From NCBI GenBank assembly GCA_963830065.1, contig CAWHLA010000010.1, forward strand, positions 1 to 64,000: a DNA stretch of 64,000 bases. The letters are read 5' to 3'. Below are positions 52,126-62,994 of this stretch, one piece after another; position 1 is the stretch's first letter, and the number at the start of each line of letters is the position of its first letter. The notes below the pieces were generated by a model. That model was not told the DNA's origin, made no database searches, and worked only from the letters and a program-made list of their open reading frames with translations. This stretch comes from JACCZR01 sp963830065 (GTDB lineage Bacteria; Actinomycetota; Thermoleophilia; Solirubrobacterales; Thermoleophilaceae). Made by a program: the position numbers and the translations under genes.

Positions 52126-52944
52126 ATGCACCGTCGGACACTGGCCCTGTTCGCCGCGATCGCCGCCATGGCGCTCGTACCTTCGACCGCTTCCGCGTGG
52201 GCCCCCGCGGACAGCGCAACGATCCATCCGGGCGTCCAGACCGATACCGAGGGCGGGCAGTGCACCTCGAACTTCATCTACACGAGCGGCTCCGACGTCT
52301 TCATCGGCCAGGCCGCGCACTGCTCGGGGACCGGGGCAGCGACCGAGACCGACGGCTGTGACTCCGGGTCGCTTCCGCTGGGCACGCAGGTCAACGTGAC
52401 CGGCGCCAGCCGTCCCGGAACGATGGTCTACAACTCCTGGCTGGCGATGCAGGCCGCCGGCGAGAGCGACCCGAACACCTGCGCCTACAACGACCTGGCG
52501 CTGGTCAAGCTCGATCCCGCCGACGTGGGCAAGGTCAATCCGTCGGTGCCGGGCTACGGCGGCCCCAACGGCGTGGGCGGCGCCGACCCGGGCTCCGACG
52601 TGTTCTCCTACGGCAACTCCTCACTGCGTCTCGGCCTGACCCAGACCAGCCCCAAGCAGGGCAAGGTCGTGAGCGTCGACGGCGACGGCTGGAGCCGGAC
52701 CGTCTACACCGTGACCCCGGGCATCCCGGGTGACTCGGGCAGCGCGTTCCTGAACGCGTCCGGGCAGGCTCTGGGCACGCTCAGCACGGTGGCCATCGCT
52801 CCTACCCCCGCCTCCAACGGGGTCGCCGACATCGGCAAGGAGCTCGGGTACGCCCGCGCTCACGGGTTCAGCGGCCTGGCGCTGGTGAACGGCACCGAGG
52901 CATTCACGGCCGACACCGTGGGCGCCGTACTCGGCGCTCGCTGA
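52126..52944 (+). CDS. Secreted trypsin-like serine protease
   Basis: This 272-residue protein has a signal peptide (1-~24, ending STASA). The chymotrypsin-fold triad is visible as His in IGQAAHC, Asp in NDLALVKL and Ser in PGDSGSAFL, with paired cysteines. The start may be TTG 52123 or ATG 52126; a GGAGGA site at ~52110 suits either. No pro-region is evident. It stands alone between leuD/methyltransferase and leuB and probably has its own promoter. Its target is unknown. Confidence 0.85.
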   Translation: MHRRTLALFAAIAAMALVPSTASAWAPADSATIHPGVQTDTEGGQCTSNFIYTSGSDVFIGQAAHCSGTGAATETDGCDSGSLPLGTQVNVTGASRPGTMVYNSWLAMQAAGESDPNTCAYNDLALVKLDPADVGKVNPSVPGYGGPNGVGGADPGSDVFSYGNSSLRLGLTQTSPKQGKVVSVDGDGWSRTVYTVTPGIPGDSGSAFLNASGQALGTLSTVAIAPTPASNGVADIGKELGYARAHGFSGLALVNGTEAFTADTVGAVLGAR

Positions 52945-52973
52945 GTTCTGACCGATAGCGTGCGCGGCCGCCC

Positions 52974-54002
52974 ATGGCCGCGCACGTAGTCACCCTTCCC
53001 GGCGACGGGATCGGCCCCGAGATCCTCGCCGCAGCGGCGCAGGTGCTCGCGCAGCTGGGCGACTTCCAGCTCGACGAGCACCTGGTCGGGGGCGCCTCGA
53101 TCGACGCTCACGGCACGGCGCTCACCGACGAGGTGCTCGAGGCCTGCCGGGCGGCCGACGCCGTGCTGCTCGCCGCGGTGGGTGGGCCGAAGTGGGACAC
53201 GGTCGACCCGCAGGCGCCACGCCCCGAGCAGGGCCTGCTGGGCCTTCGCAAGGGCCTAGGCCTGTTCGCCAACCTGCGGCCGGTGCGGCCCAGCCCGGCG
53301 CTGCTCGACGCCAGCCCGCTGAAGCGCGACCGCATCGAGGGCACCGACCTGCTCGTGGTGCGCGAGCTGACCGGCGGCATCTACTTCGGAGACTCGGGCC
53401 GCGACGGCGACAGCGCGCACGACGACTGCGCCTACAGCGTGGCCGAGGTGGAGCGCATCGCCCGGGTGGGGTTCCACTCGGCCCGCACCAAGGTCACCAG
53501 CGTGGACAAGGCCAACGTGATGGAGACCTCGCGGTTGTGGCGCGAGACCGTGTCGCGGGTGGGGGCAGAGGAGTTCGGCGAGACGCCGCTCGAGCACCTG
53601 CTGGTGGACAACGCCGCGATGCAGCTGGTGTCGCGGCCGGCCGAGTTCGACGTGATCGTGACCGAGAACCTGTTCGGGGACATCCTCAGCGACGAGGCGG
53701 CGATGCTCACCGGCTCGCTCGGGATGCTTCCCTCCGCCTCGCTCGGCGAGCCCGGCACGCCCGGCCTGTTCGAGCCGGTGCACGGGTCGGCACCCGATAT
53801 CGCGGGCACCGGGGCGGCCAACCCGCTGGCCATGTTCGGCTCGGTGGCACTGATGCTGCGCCACGGATTGGCTATGGAGAGGGAGGCCGCTGCCCTAGAA
53901 TCGGCGCTCGACCAAGCGCTGGAGCAGGGTCTGAGGACCCGTGACCTCGGCGGCGAGGCCACCACAGAGGACGCCACCCGGGCGGTCCTCGAAAAGCTGT
54001 AG
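52974..54002 (+). CDS. leuB: 3-Isopropylmalate dehydrogenase
   Basis: This 342-residue NAD-dependent enzyme oxidises and decarboxylates 3-isopropylmalate. GDGIGPEILAAAAQVL starts the fold. LRPVRPSP, VRELTGGIYFGDSG with the substrate Arg and Tyr, and the metal Asp residues in NLFGDILSDEAAMLTGSLGMLPSASLGE are intact. GSAPDIAGTGAANPLA is the NAD loop. TAGCGT lies 12 nt upstream of the ATG. The ilvE gene follows after 7 bp with AGGAGG overlapping the stop. Confidence 0.96.
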   Translation: MAAHVVTLPGDGIGPEILAAAAQVLAQLGDFQLDEHLVGGASIDAHGTALTDEVLEACRAADAVLLAAVGGPKWDTVDPQAPRPEQGLLGLRKGLGLFANLRPVRPSPALLDASPLKRDRIEGTDLLVVRELTGGIYFGDSGRDGDSAHDDCAYSVAEVERIARVGFHSARTKVTSVDKANVMETSRLWRETVSRVGAEEFGETPLEHLLVDNAAMQLVSRPAEFDVIVTENLFGDILSDEAAMLTGSLGMLPSASLGEPGTPGLFEPVHGSAPDIAGTGAANPLAMFGSVALMLRHGLAMEREAAALESALDQALEQGLRTRDLGGEATTEDATRAVLEKL

Positions 54003-54009
54003 GAGGCAC

Positions 54010-54936
54010 GTGAACACCGCGGATCTCATCTGGATGGACGGCGAGTTCGTCGAGTGGGAGGACGCGAAGGTGCACGTACTGACCCACGGCCTGCACTACG
54101 GGACCGGCGTCTTCGAGGGCATCCGCGCCTACCCCACCGAGCAGGGCCCGGCGATCTTCCGCCACCTCGACCACCTGGACCGCCTCGCGGCCTCCTCGAA
54201 GCTCTACTACATGGACGTGCCGTTCTCGCGCGACCAGCTGCGCGAGGCCACGCACGAGCTGATCAGCCGCTGCGGGCTGCGCTCGTGCTACATCCGCCCG
54301 CTCGTCTATCGCGGCTACGGCCCGATGGGCCTCAACCCGCTGGACAACCCGGTCTCGGTCTCGATCGCGGTGTGGGAGTGGGGGGCGTACCTGGGAGAGG
54401 AGGGCAAGGCCAACGGCGTCCGCGCCAAGACGTCCTCCTGGCGGCGCATCTCCCCCGACTCGCTGATCCCGCACGCGAAGGCCAGCGGGCAGTACCTGAA
54501 CTCGGTGCTGGCCAAGGTCGAGTCTGTGAAGGGCGGCTACGACGAGGCCATCCTGCTCGACGACAAGGGCCACGTGTGCGAGGGCACGGGCGAGAACGTG
54601 TTCGTCGTGCGCGACGGCAAGGTGGTCACCCCGGGGCAGGCGTCCAGCATCCTCGACGGCATCAACCGCAAGTCGGTGATCCAGATCCTGCGCGACGCCG
54701 GTCACGAGGTGGTCGAGCGCGACCTGGCCCGCGCGGAGCTCCCGCTGGCCGATGAGGTGTTCCTCACCGGCACCGCCGCGGAGATCGTCCCGGTCCGCGA
54801 GATCGACGACATCGAAATCGGCACTCCGGGAGCGATAACCCGCCAAGTGCAGGAGACTTTCGACGACGCGCTGCACGGCCGGGACGAGCGCTACACCGAC
54901 TGGCTCGACATCGTGCCGGTACCATCACGGGCGTGA
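54010..54936 (+). CDS. ilvE: Branched-chain amino-acid aminotransferase
   Basis: This 308-residue class IV PLP enzyme performs the last step of valine, leucine and isoleucine synthesis. LTHGLHYGTGVFEGIRAY, the PLP lysine in PHAKASGQYLNSVLAK, and CEGTGENVFVV and LTGTAAEIVPV are diagnostic. GTG 54010 follows AGGAGG (54001-54006) at the leuB stop and gives VNTADLIWMDGEFV. It is co-transcribed with leuB. Confidence 0.95.
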   Translation: MNTADLIWMDGEFVEWEDAKVHVLTHGLHYGTGVFEGIRAYPTEQGPAIFRHLDHLDRLAASSKLYYMDVPFSRDQLREATHELISRCGLRSCYIRPLVYRGYGPMGLNPLDNPVSVSIAVWEWGAYLGEEGKANGVRAKTSSWRRISPDSLIPHAKASGQYLNSVLAKVESVKGGYDEAILLDDKGHVCEGTGENVFVVRDGKVVTPGQASSILDGINRKSVIQILRDAGHEVVERDLARAELPLADEVFLTGTAAEIVPVREIDDIEIGTPGAITRQVQETFDDALHGRDERYTDWLDIVPVPSRA

Positions 54937-54964
54937 GCGCGCCCCGCGGCGAGCGAATTATCTA

Positions 54965-54982
54965 GACGGCCACCCGGCCGTC
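54965..54982 (+). terminator. Hairpin after ilvE
   Basis: GACGGCC-ACCC-GGCCGTC is a perfect 7 bp stem with a 4 nt loop, 28 bp after the ilvE stop and 41 bp before cimA. There is no T-run, so termination may be incomplete. Nothing else was seen in the 87 bp gap except a weak leader before the cimA GTG. Confidence 0.45.
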
Positions 54983-55023
54983 CCTTCGCCCGTTCCGTTC
55001 TCCGCCAGAAAGGCGCTCTTTCA

Positions 55024-56579
<1,556 letters not shown>

Positions 56580-56583
<4 letters not shown>

Positions 56584-57704
56584 TCCCGCTGGCCCGGCCC
56601 GACTTGGGGCCGCTGGAGCGCGAGCTCGTGCTCGAGACCCTCGAGGGCGGCCGGCTGGCGCTGGGGCCGCGGCTGGGCGAGTTCGAGGGGGCGCTCGCGG
56701 ATCGCCTCGGCGTGGACCGCGTGTCCGCGGTGTCCAGCGGCACGGCGGCCCTTCACCTGAGCGTGCGCGCGTCGGGCCTGGAGCGGGGCGACCGGGTGGT
56801 CACCTCGCCGTTCTCCTTCGTTGCCTCGGCCAACTGCGTGGTCTTCGAGGGGGCGGAGCCGGTCTTCTGCGACATCGACCCGCGCACGCTGAACGTGGAC
56901 CCCGCGGCCGCCTCCGCCGCGATCGACGAACGCACCGTCGGCCTGCTGCCGGTCCACATCTTCGGCTACCCGGCCGACATGGCGACGTTCGAGGCGCTGG
57001 CCTCCGAGCGTGGCCTGTGGATCGTCGAGGACGCGTGCGAGGCCCTGGGGGCGGTGCACGGCGACGGGCCGCTCGTGGGAGCCCGCGGCAACCTGGCCAC
57101 CTTCGGCTTCTACCCCAACAAGCAGATCACCACGGGGGAGGGGGGCGCGGTGGTGTGCCCCTCGCCCGAGGTGGCCGCGCGAATCGACTCCGAGCGAAAC
57201 CAGGGCCGCGCACCCGACATGGGCTGGCTCGACCACGACCGGCTGGGCTACAACTACCGCCTCGACGACCTCAGCTGCGCGCTCGGCGTCGCGCAGGTCG
57301 AGCGGCTCGACCAGCTGCTGGCCGACCGCGCCCGGGTTGCCGCCCGGTACGGCGAGGCGCTGGGCGGAATCGAGGGGCTCGAGCTGCCGTGCCCGGACTC
57401 CGGCGGCGACCGCCGCTCGTGGTTCGTGTACGTGGTGCAGGTGCCGCCCGGCGTGGATCGCGACGCCGTGGTGGTCGACCTGCGCGAGCGCGGCGTGGAC
57501 TCAAAGCCCTACCTGCCTGCGATCCACCTCAACGCCTTCTACCGCGAGCGGTTCGGACATCGGGAGGGAGAGTTTCCGGTGTGCGAGGACGTCGCCGCCC
57601 GGTCCCTGGCTCTGCCGTTCTTCGGGTCCCTGTCCGAAGGCGAGGTGGCCCAGGTCGCCGAGGCGCTGGGGGCGGTGCTTCAGGCGCCTAGCGCAGCGGC
57701 CTGA
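56580..57704 (+). CDS. DegT/DnrJ/EryC1-family aminotransferase
   Basis: TTG 56580 overlaps the cimA stop as TTGA and gives a 374-residue PLP enzyme. SSGTAALHLSVRASGLERGD, VEDACEALGA and the PLP lysine in GFYPNKQITTGEGG are intact. This family aminates sugar-nucleotide keto groups in surface glycan or antibiotic-sugar synthesis. No sugar-nucleotide genes are adjacent, so the substrate is open. Its end overlaps the convergent GNAT gene by 17 bp. Confidence 0.9.
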
Positions 57705-58290
57705 CCAGCGACACGAAGCCGGGTAGGCCGCCGGTCCCCGGGCGGGAGGCCACCTCGTCGAACCCGGCCCGCCGGTAGAGCGCCCGGGCGGCGGCGTTGT
57801 CGATCCCGGTGTCGATGCTCACCGCCGTCAAGCCCAGCGAGCCGGCCCTGACCGCCGCAGCGTCCAGCAACGCCAGCGCCGCACCTCGGCGCCGCTGCTC
57901 GGGATCGGTGGCCAGCGCGTCCACGTAGAAGGACCGCAGCGGTGGGGGAGGCGCAGCGCGGGCGCCGGCGTAGTAGAGACGCAGGGTCCCCGGCCAGTGC
58001 CAGGGCGGTAGCGACCGCAGCGTCATGCTCAGGAACGCACGGGCGCGGCGTGGGGTCTCGTCGACCGGGAAGGCCGCCATCGCGGCAGCCACGCCGCCGT
58101 TGAGCTCGGCCACCCAGATCACCTCCGCGCTGGCGTTGCTGCCGGGGTGGGTGAAAGCCTTGCGCAGCACGCCCTGGGCCCGCTCCGGGCCCCCGGCAAA
58201 CCGGTCGTACATGCCGCCGGCGCTCTCGTGGACGAGCCGCGCCGCGGCCTCGACGTCGCCCGGCCGCGCCCTGCGGATCACCGGCTGCAC
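57688..58290 (-). CDS. GNAT-family N-acetyltransferase
   Basis: This 200-residue acetyltransferase has SFYVDALATDPEQRRRGAALALLDAAAVRA, with the acetyl-CoA loop RRRGAA, and a C-terminal TAVSIDTGIDNAAARALYRRAGFDEVA. The substrate is unknown. The ATG at 58290 gives MQPVIRRARPGDVEAAARLVHES. It is convergent with the DegT gene and divergent from the small membrane protein. Confidence 0.88.
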   Translation of the reverse strand: MQPVIRRARPGDVEAAARLVHESAGGMYDRFAGGPERAQGVLRKAFTHPGSNASAEVIWVAELNGGVAAAMAAFPVDETPRRARAFLSMTLRSLPPWHWPGTLRLYYAGARAAPPPPLRSFYVDALATDPEQRRRGAALALLDAAAVRAGSLGLTAVSIDTGIDNAAARALYRRAGFDEVASRPGTGGLPGFVSLVRPLR

Positions 58291-58318
58291 AACTGCCAGG
58301 TTATGTAGCGGCCGGGGC

Positions 58319-58324
58319 TATCCT
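58319..58324 (+). promoter_or_regulatory. Candidate -10 hexamer of the small membrane protein
   Basis: TATCCT ends 6 nt before GTG 58331. Confidence 0.4.
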
Positions 58325-58330
58325 GGACCT

Positions 58331-58705
58331 GTGCCCGGAAGAGTCCCGACCAGGGCCGAAAAGCACATCCTCTCCCGCCGCCGGGCACGCTGGGTAGGGC
58401 TGGCCGGTTTTCTCGCGGCTGCGGCACTGCCCGTGGTCCTGTGGCACCGCTCGATCTCGGCCATCGCCTCCGACTTCCGCTTGGAGGTCGAGTACCTGGT
58501 CACCGGCTGGACCGCCTACGTGCTGATCGGGCTGGGGCTTCTGTTCTTCGTGCCCGTGCTGGCCTCAATCGGCCGGCGCCCGGAGAGCCGCCTGTATCCG
58601 CGCAGCCGAAACGCCTACGCCGGCTGGGGCGTGAGCCTGTACCTGCTGGGCGTGATCCTCGCCAGCCAGGTTGCAGCGGTTACCGGACTCCACCCGACCC
58701 CGTAG
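58331..58705 (+). CDS. Small membrane protein of unknown function
   Basis: GTG 58331 starts a 124-residue protein with a basic N-terminus (TRAEKHILSRRRARW) and three hydrophobic helices (VGLAGFLAAAALPVVLW, AYVLIGLGLLFFVPVLASI, AGWGVSLYLLGVILASQVAAV). No family is recognised. It is followed by argH after 10 bp, whose -10 box overlaps this stop. Confidence 0.72.
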   Translation: MPGRVPTRAEKHILSRRRARWVGLAGFLAAAALPVVLWHRSISAIASDFRLEVEYLVTGWTAYVLIGLGLLFFVPVLASIGRRPESRLYPRSRNAYAGWGVSLYLLGVILASQVAAVTGLHPTP

Positions 58706-58708
58706 CCT
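58703..58708 (+). promoter_or_regulatory. Candidate -10 hexamer of argH
   Basis: TAGCCT overlaps the preceding stop codon and ends 7 nt before the argH ATG at 58716. Confidence 0.45.
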
Positions 58709-58715
58709 CGGCGAC

Positions 58716-60083
58716 ATGGCCCGGCTGCCCGACCCGCAGGATCCCCTGTTTCGCGCGCTGAACTCCTCGGTGGGGTTCGACTTCCGCCTGGCGCCGCAGG
58801 ACATCCGCGGCTCGCTGGCCCACGCTCGGATGCTGGCCCGCCAGGAGATCATCGGCGACGAGGACTTGGCGGCGATAGAGCGCGGCCTGGCCCAGGTCGC
58901 AGAGGAGGTCGAGCAGGGGCGGTTCGAGGTCCACGAGCACGACGAGGACGTGCACATGGCGATCGAGCGGCGCCTGACCGAGCTGATCGGCGAGGCCGGC
59001 GGCCGGCTGCACACCGCCCGGTCGCGCAACGACCAGGTGGCCACCGACATGGCGCTCTACGTCCGCGACCGCGCGGAGGAGGCCATCCGGCTCGTGGGCG
59101 ACCTGATGGAGGCGCTGCTGGAGCAGGCCGAGCGCCACCTGGACTGGGCGATGCCCGCCTACACCCACCTCCAGCGCGCCCAGCCGGTCTACCTCTCCCA
59201 CCACCTGCTCGCCCACTTCTGGCGCCTGCGCCGGGACCGGCTGCGCTTCGCTTTCGCCTTCGAGTCCGCGGGCGAGCTCCCGCTCGGCTCGGGGGCGCTG
59301 GCGGGCACCAACTTCGACACCGACCGCGACTTCCTGGCCGAGCAGCTCGGCTTCGACGGGGTGAGTGAGAACTCGCTCGACGCCGTCTCCAACCGCGACC
59401 ACGTGCTCGACCTGCTGTCCGCGGCGGCCACCTGCGCCACCCACCTGTCACAGCTCGGGGCGGAGCTCGTGTTGTGGTCCAGCGAGGAGTTCGGCTTCTG
59501 CGAGGTGGACGACGCCTTCGCTTCCGGGTCCAGTCTGATGCCCCAGAAGAAGAACCCCGACGCCGCCGAGCTGCTTCGGGCCAAGGCGCCGCGGGTGGTG
59601 GGCCGCCTGACCACCCTGCACGGCGTGCTCCACGCCCTGCCGCTGGCCTACAACAAGGACCTCCAGGAGGACAAGGAGCAGCTGTTCGAGGCGGTCGACA
59701 CACTGGAGCTGTGCCTGCGGGTGGCCACCCCGATGGTGGCCGGGACCGAGTTCCGCCGCGAGGCCATGGCCGCGGCGGCGGCCGACGAGATGGTGGGCGC
59801 CACCGACGTCGCCGACCTGCTCGTTCGCCGCGGCACGCCCTTCCGTGAGGCCCACGGCATCGTGGGCGGGCTGGTGCGCGAGGCGCTGGCCAGCGGCCGG
59901 GGCCTGTCCGAGCTGACCGCCGAGGAGCTGGACCGGCTGGCCCCGGGGCTCGACCCGGACACGCTGGGCAACCTGGTCAGCGGCAACGGTGTGCTCGAGT
60001 CCAAGGTGTCGGCCGGTGGCACGGCGCTGGCTCGGGTGCGCGAGCAGCTGGACCGCGCCCGCTCTGCCCTGACCGAAGCGTGA
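58716..60083 (+). CDS. argH: Argininosuccinate lyase
   Basis: This 455-residue fumarase/aspartase-superfamily enzyme cleaves argininosuccinate to arginine and fumarate. EDVHMAIERRLTE, TARSRNDQVATDMALY, AYTHLQRAQPV and the signature SSLMPQKKNPDAAELLR with its catalytic Ser are intact. Length is normal. ATG 58716 fits. Other arginine genes are not in the window. Its stop overlaps the glycosylase start (GTGA). Confidence 0.96.
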   Translation: MARLPDPQDPLFRALNSSVGFDFRLAPQDIRGSLAHARMLARQEIIGDEDLAAIERGLAQVAEEVEQGRFEVHEHDEDVHMAIERRLTELIGEAGGRLHTARSRNDQVATDMALYVRDRAEEAIRLVGDLMEALLEQAERHLDWAMPAYTHLQRAQPVYLSHHLLAHFWRLRRDRLRFAFAFESAGELPLGSGALAGTNFDTDRDFLAEQLGFDGVSENSLDAVSNRDHVLDLLSAAATCATHLSQLGAELVLWSSEEFGFCEVDDAFASGSSLMPQKKNPDAAELLRAKAPRVVGRLTTLHGVLHALPLAYNKDLQEDKEQLFEAVDTLELCLRVATPMVAGTEFRREAMAAAAADEMVGATDVADLLVRRGTPFREAHGIVGGLVREALASGRGLSELTAEELDRLAPGLDPDTLGNLVSGNGVLESKVSAGGTALARVREQLDRARSALTEA

Positions 60084-60670
60084 CCGACCAGGCCTTCTTC
60101 GCCCGATCGGTCCACGACGTGGCCCGCGACCTGGTCGGCTGCGTGTTGCACCACGGCTTGGCGGCCGGGCGCATCGTGGAGACCGAGAGCTACCACGAGT
60201 CCGAGCCCGCCTGCCACGCGCACATCGGCCTCACCGCCCGGACCCACACGCTGTTCGGTGAGCCGGGGGTGGCCTACGTGTACCGCTCCTACGGCATCCA
60301 CGCCCTGCTCAATGCCGTGTGCGAGCCCGAGGGTGTTGGGGCCGCGGTTCTCATCCGCGCCCTTGAGCCCCTCGACGGGCTCGACGAGATGCGCGCTCGG
60401 CGCGGCCTCCAGCGCGCCGAGGACCTGTGCTCGGGCCCCGGCAAGCTCACCCAAGCGATGGGAATCGGGCTCGAGCTGAACGGGAGCCTGCTCACGGGCG
60501 GGCCGATCGCCATCGCACCGCGCACCGCTGCGCCGCGGCTGGTCGAGGGGACCCGCATCGGGATCACCAAGGCGGCCGACCTGCCCTGGCGCTTCTGCGA
60601 CCCCGACAGCCGGCACGTGTCCCGCCCGTGGCCGGCCGGGATGCGGCGAGTCCGCAGCGCAGCCGCTTAG
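60080..60670 (+). CDS. mpg: DNA-3-methyladenine glycosylase (AAG/MPG type)
   Basis: This 196-residue enzyme removes alkylated and deaminated bases. ARDLVGCVLHHGL, VETESYHESEPACHAH with the catalytic Glu, FGEPGVAYVYRSYGIHALLNAV and CSGPGKLTQAMGI are the family motifs. GTG 60080 overlaps argH. Its stop overlaps the convergent PBP gene (TTAG). It is unrelated in pathway to argH but co-transcribed. Confidence 0.92.
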   Translation: MTDQAFFARSVHDVARDLVGCVLHHGLAAGRIVETESYHESEPACHAHIGLTARTHTLFGEPGVAYVYRSYGIHALLNAVCEPEGVGAAVLIRALEPLDGLDEMRARRGLQRAEDLCSGPGKLTQAMGIGLELNGSLLTGGPIAIAPRTAAPRLVEGTRIGITKAADLPWRFCDPDSRHVSRPWPAGMRRVRSAAA

Positions 60671-62841
60671 CCTGGCGCCGCGCCGCCGCCGTTACCGCCG
60701 CCGCCCGTGGGCGGGGCGGGGGTCTGCTGCTGGGGGGCGGCCGGCTGTGGCGCCTGCGGGGCCTGCTGCTGGGGAGGCTCCTGGGGAGCAGAGGGCTGCG
60801 GTGCGGTCTGGGCCGGGGGCGCGGTGGGCGCCGTCGGCGTGGGCGCGCCTGGGGCCGGGGTGGGGGTGGTCGGCACCGTGCTGGGCGCCGGCTCCTTGGG
60901 ACCGGGCTTGCGCTCGTCGCGGATCCGGATCCAGTCGGTCATGAAGTCGTGCCAGATCTCGGCGGGGAAGGTGCCACCCGCGACCGGGCCACCGCTGTAC
61001 TCGGTCTTCATCTGCTTCAGCTTGTTCGCGTATCCGACCCATACCGCCACCGTCAACTCGTCGTTGAAGCCGACGAACCAGGCATCGCCGTAGTTCTCGG
61101 TCGTGCCGGTCTTGCCGGCGGCGAACTCGCCGATCGAGGCGGCCTTGCCCGTGCCGCCGCTCACCACCTCGGCCAGCATCTCGCGCGCCTGCTCACCCAC
61201 CGCGGGCGAAAAGACACGCTTGCGCACCCGCTTGTTCTTCTCCTCCACGTCACTGCCCACTACCCTTTCCACTCCCACCGGGCCGTCGTGCTGGCCGGCG
61301 AGGCTGCCGGATACCCGCACACCGCGGTTGGCAATGGTGGAGTACGAGTAGGCCAGTTCCAGCGGGGTGAGTCCCTGCTCGAGCCCGCCGAGGGTCATTG
61401 CCTTGTTGGTGGACACCGGCGTGCGCACGCCCATCCGCCGCGCCAGGCGGGCTATCCGCTTGGTGCCCACCTGTAGTCCCAACTCGGCGTACACCGAGTT
61501 GTCGGACGTGGTGGTGGCCGACCGCAGGGTGGCGGTGCCGGCGTATGAGTCCTCGTAGTTGTTCACCACGAAGTCGCTGCCCAGCACCTTCTTCTTGGAG
61601 GTGAACGTGGCGTCGGGGCTCACGCCCTTGTTCAGGGCGGCGATCAGGGTGAACGGCTTGAAGGCCGAGCCGGGCTGCCGGTGGCCGTTGGTGGCCAGGT
61701 TGAACGGGGCCTTGTCGAAGCCCTCGCCCCCGACCATGGCCTTGACCTCGCCGGTCTTGTTCTCGATCGCGACCAGCGACGCGTCTGGCCCCACGCCGGC
61801 GAGCTTGCCGCTGACCGCCTGTTCGGCGGCCTCCTGCAGCTCGGGGTCGAGCGTGGTCTTGATCCTCAGCCCGCCGCCGAACACCAAGCCGGGGCGGTAG
61901 CGGTCCACCAGCTGCTGGGTGAGCCAGCTCGAGAAGTAGGGCTGCTCGGAGTCCGGCCGCGGCGGGCGGACCTCGCTGCGGGCGGGGAGGGCGCGGCGTC
62001 GCGCCGTCTCGTACTCCGTCCTGCCGATCATCCGCTGCTCGAGCATGCGCGACAGAACCTCGTCCCGCCGCGCCCGCGCCTTGTCCGGGTTCTCGATCGG
62101 GTCGTACATGCTCGGCGAGGCGATCATTCCCGCGAGCAGGGCGGCCTCGGCGGGCTCGACGTGCTCGGCTGCCGGGTCGCCGCCGGGCCCCGGTGTCTTG
62201 CCGAAGTAGGTCCGCACGGCGGCCTCGACCCCGTAGGCGCCGTTGCCGAAGTACACGCTGTTCAGGTACTGGGTGAGCACCTTCTGCTTGCTCCACTTTC
62301 GTTCCAGGTGGTAGGCCAGCGCGGCCTCGCGCAGCTTCTGGAACACCGACCGGTCCCCCTGGGCCGAGAGCGCGTTCTTGACGAACTGCTGGGTGATCGT
62401 CGAGCCGCCCTGAGCGGCGCGGCGGCGGAGGAGGTCCTGCCCCAGCGCGCGGCCGATTCCCTTGTAGTCCACTCCGCCGTGGCGGTAGAAGCGGCGGTCC
62501 TCGATGGCGATCACGGCGTTCTCGAGCGTCGGCGAGATCTGTGGCTCGCTCAGCAGGATGCGGTTGTTGTTGCCGGTCAGCTTCGCGATCGTGTCCCGGT
62601 GCTTGTTGTCGGCCAACAGCAGGGAGTTGCGCGCCGCCCGGTACTCGGCCTCGTTCTCCAGGGCCGGCAGGTCACTGGAGACCGCGGTCATCATCCCGAA
62701 CACGGTCGAGATCACCGCGAGCAGTCCCAGGCCGGCGAGGATCAGCGCCAGACGCAGGCGTTTGAGCCTGGGCCGGGCCGGGCCGGGAGGCCCCGACGGG
62801 CGCGGGCGTGCGGGTTTGCGAGGTGTAACCGAAGCCGACAT
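60667..62841 (-). CDS. Class A penicillin-binding protein (bifunctional)
   Basis: This 724-residue protein has a basic cytoplasmic tail, one membrane helix (~29-50), a glycosyltransferase domain (catalytic EDRRFYRHGGVD at 114-125, GGSTITQQFVKNALS at 145-159) and a transpeptidase domain (SAFK at 392-395, SDN at 446-448, KTGT at 577-580). It ends in a ~70-residue Pro/Gln/Ala-rich tail with glycines. It polymerises and cross-links peptidoglycan outside the membrane. The ATG at 62841 is the first that precedes the helix; the frame extends further but only over tyrS antisense. It is divergent from tyrS. Confidence 0.95.
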   Translation of the reverse strand: MSASVTPRKPARPRPSGPPGPARPRLKRLRLALILAGLGLLAVISTVFGMMTAVSSDLPALENEAEYRAARNSLLLADNKHRDTIAKLTGNNNRILLSEPQISPTLENAVIAIEDRRFYRHGGVDYKGIGRALGQDLLRRRAAQGGSTITQQFVKNALSAQGDRSVFQKLREAALAYHLERKWSKQKVLTQYLNSVYFGNGAYGVEAAVRTYFGKTPGPGGDPAAEHVEPAEAALLAGMIASPSMYDPIENPDKARARRDEVLSRMLEQRMIGRTEYETARRRALPARSEVRPPRPDSEQPYFSSWLTQQLVDRYRPGLVFGGGLRIKTTLDPELQEAAEQAVSGKLAGVGPDASLVAIENKTGEVKAMVGGEGFDKAPFNLATNGHRQPGSAFKPFTLIAALNKGVSPDATFTSKKKVLGSDFVVNNYEDSYAGTATLRSATTTSDNSVYAELGLQVGTKRIARLARRMGVRTPVSTNKAMTLGGLEQGLTPLELAYSYSTIANRGVRVSGSLAGQHDGPVGVERVVGSDVEEKNKRVRKRVFSPAVGEQAREMLAEVVSGGTGKAASIGEFAAGKTGTTENYGDAWFVGFNDELTVAVWVGYANKLKQMKTEYSGGPVAGGTFPAEIWHDFMTDWIRIRDERKPGPKEPAPSTVPTTPTPAPGAPTPTAPTAPPAQTAPQPSAPQEPPQQQAPQAPQPAAPQQQTPAPPTGGGGNGGGAAPG

Positions 62842-62981
62842 GTTCTGGCGGATACGTCCGCGCGGAGGGGGTCTTACGCGGACGGCGGCCGATGCCGCGG
62901 GAGCGTTCCCGCAGGCCCCGCCGAGAGGCGGCAGTCTAGCGAAGGAGCGCGCGCCGGTCGCTGTCCGGCAGGGCGCCGCTC

Positions 62982-62987
62982 TAGCAT
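62982..62987 (+). promoter_or_regulatory. Candidate -10 hexamer of tyrS
   Basis: TAGCAT ends 7 nt before GTG 62995, in the 153 bp divergent gap to the PBP gene. Confidence 0.45.
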
Positions 62988-62994
62988 CGGGGCC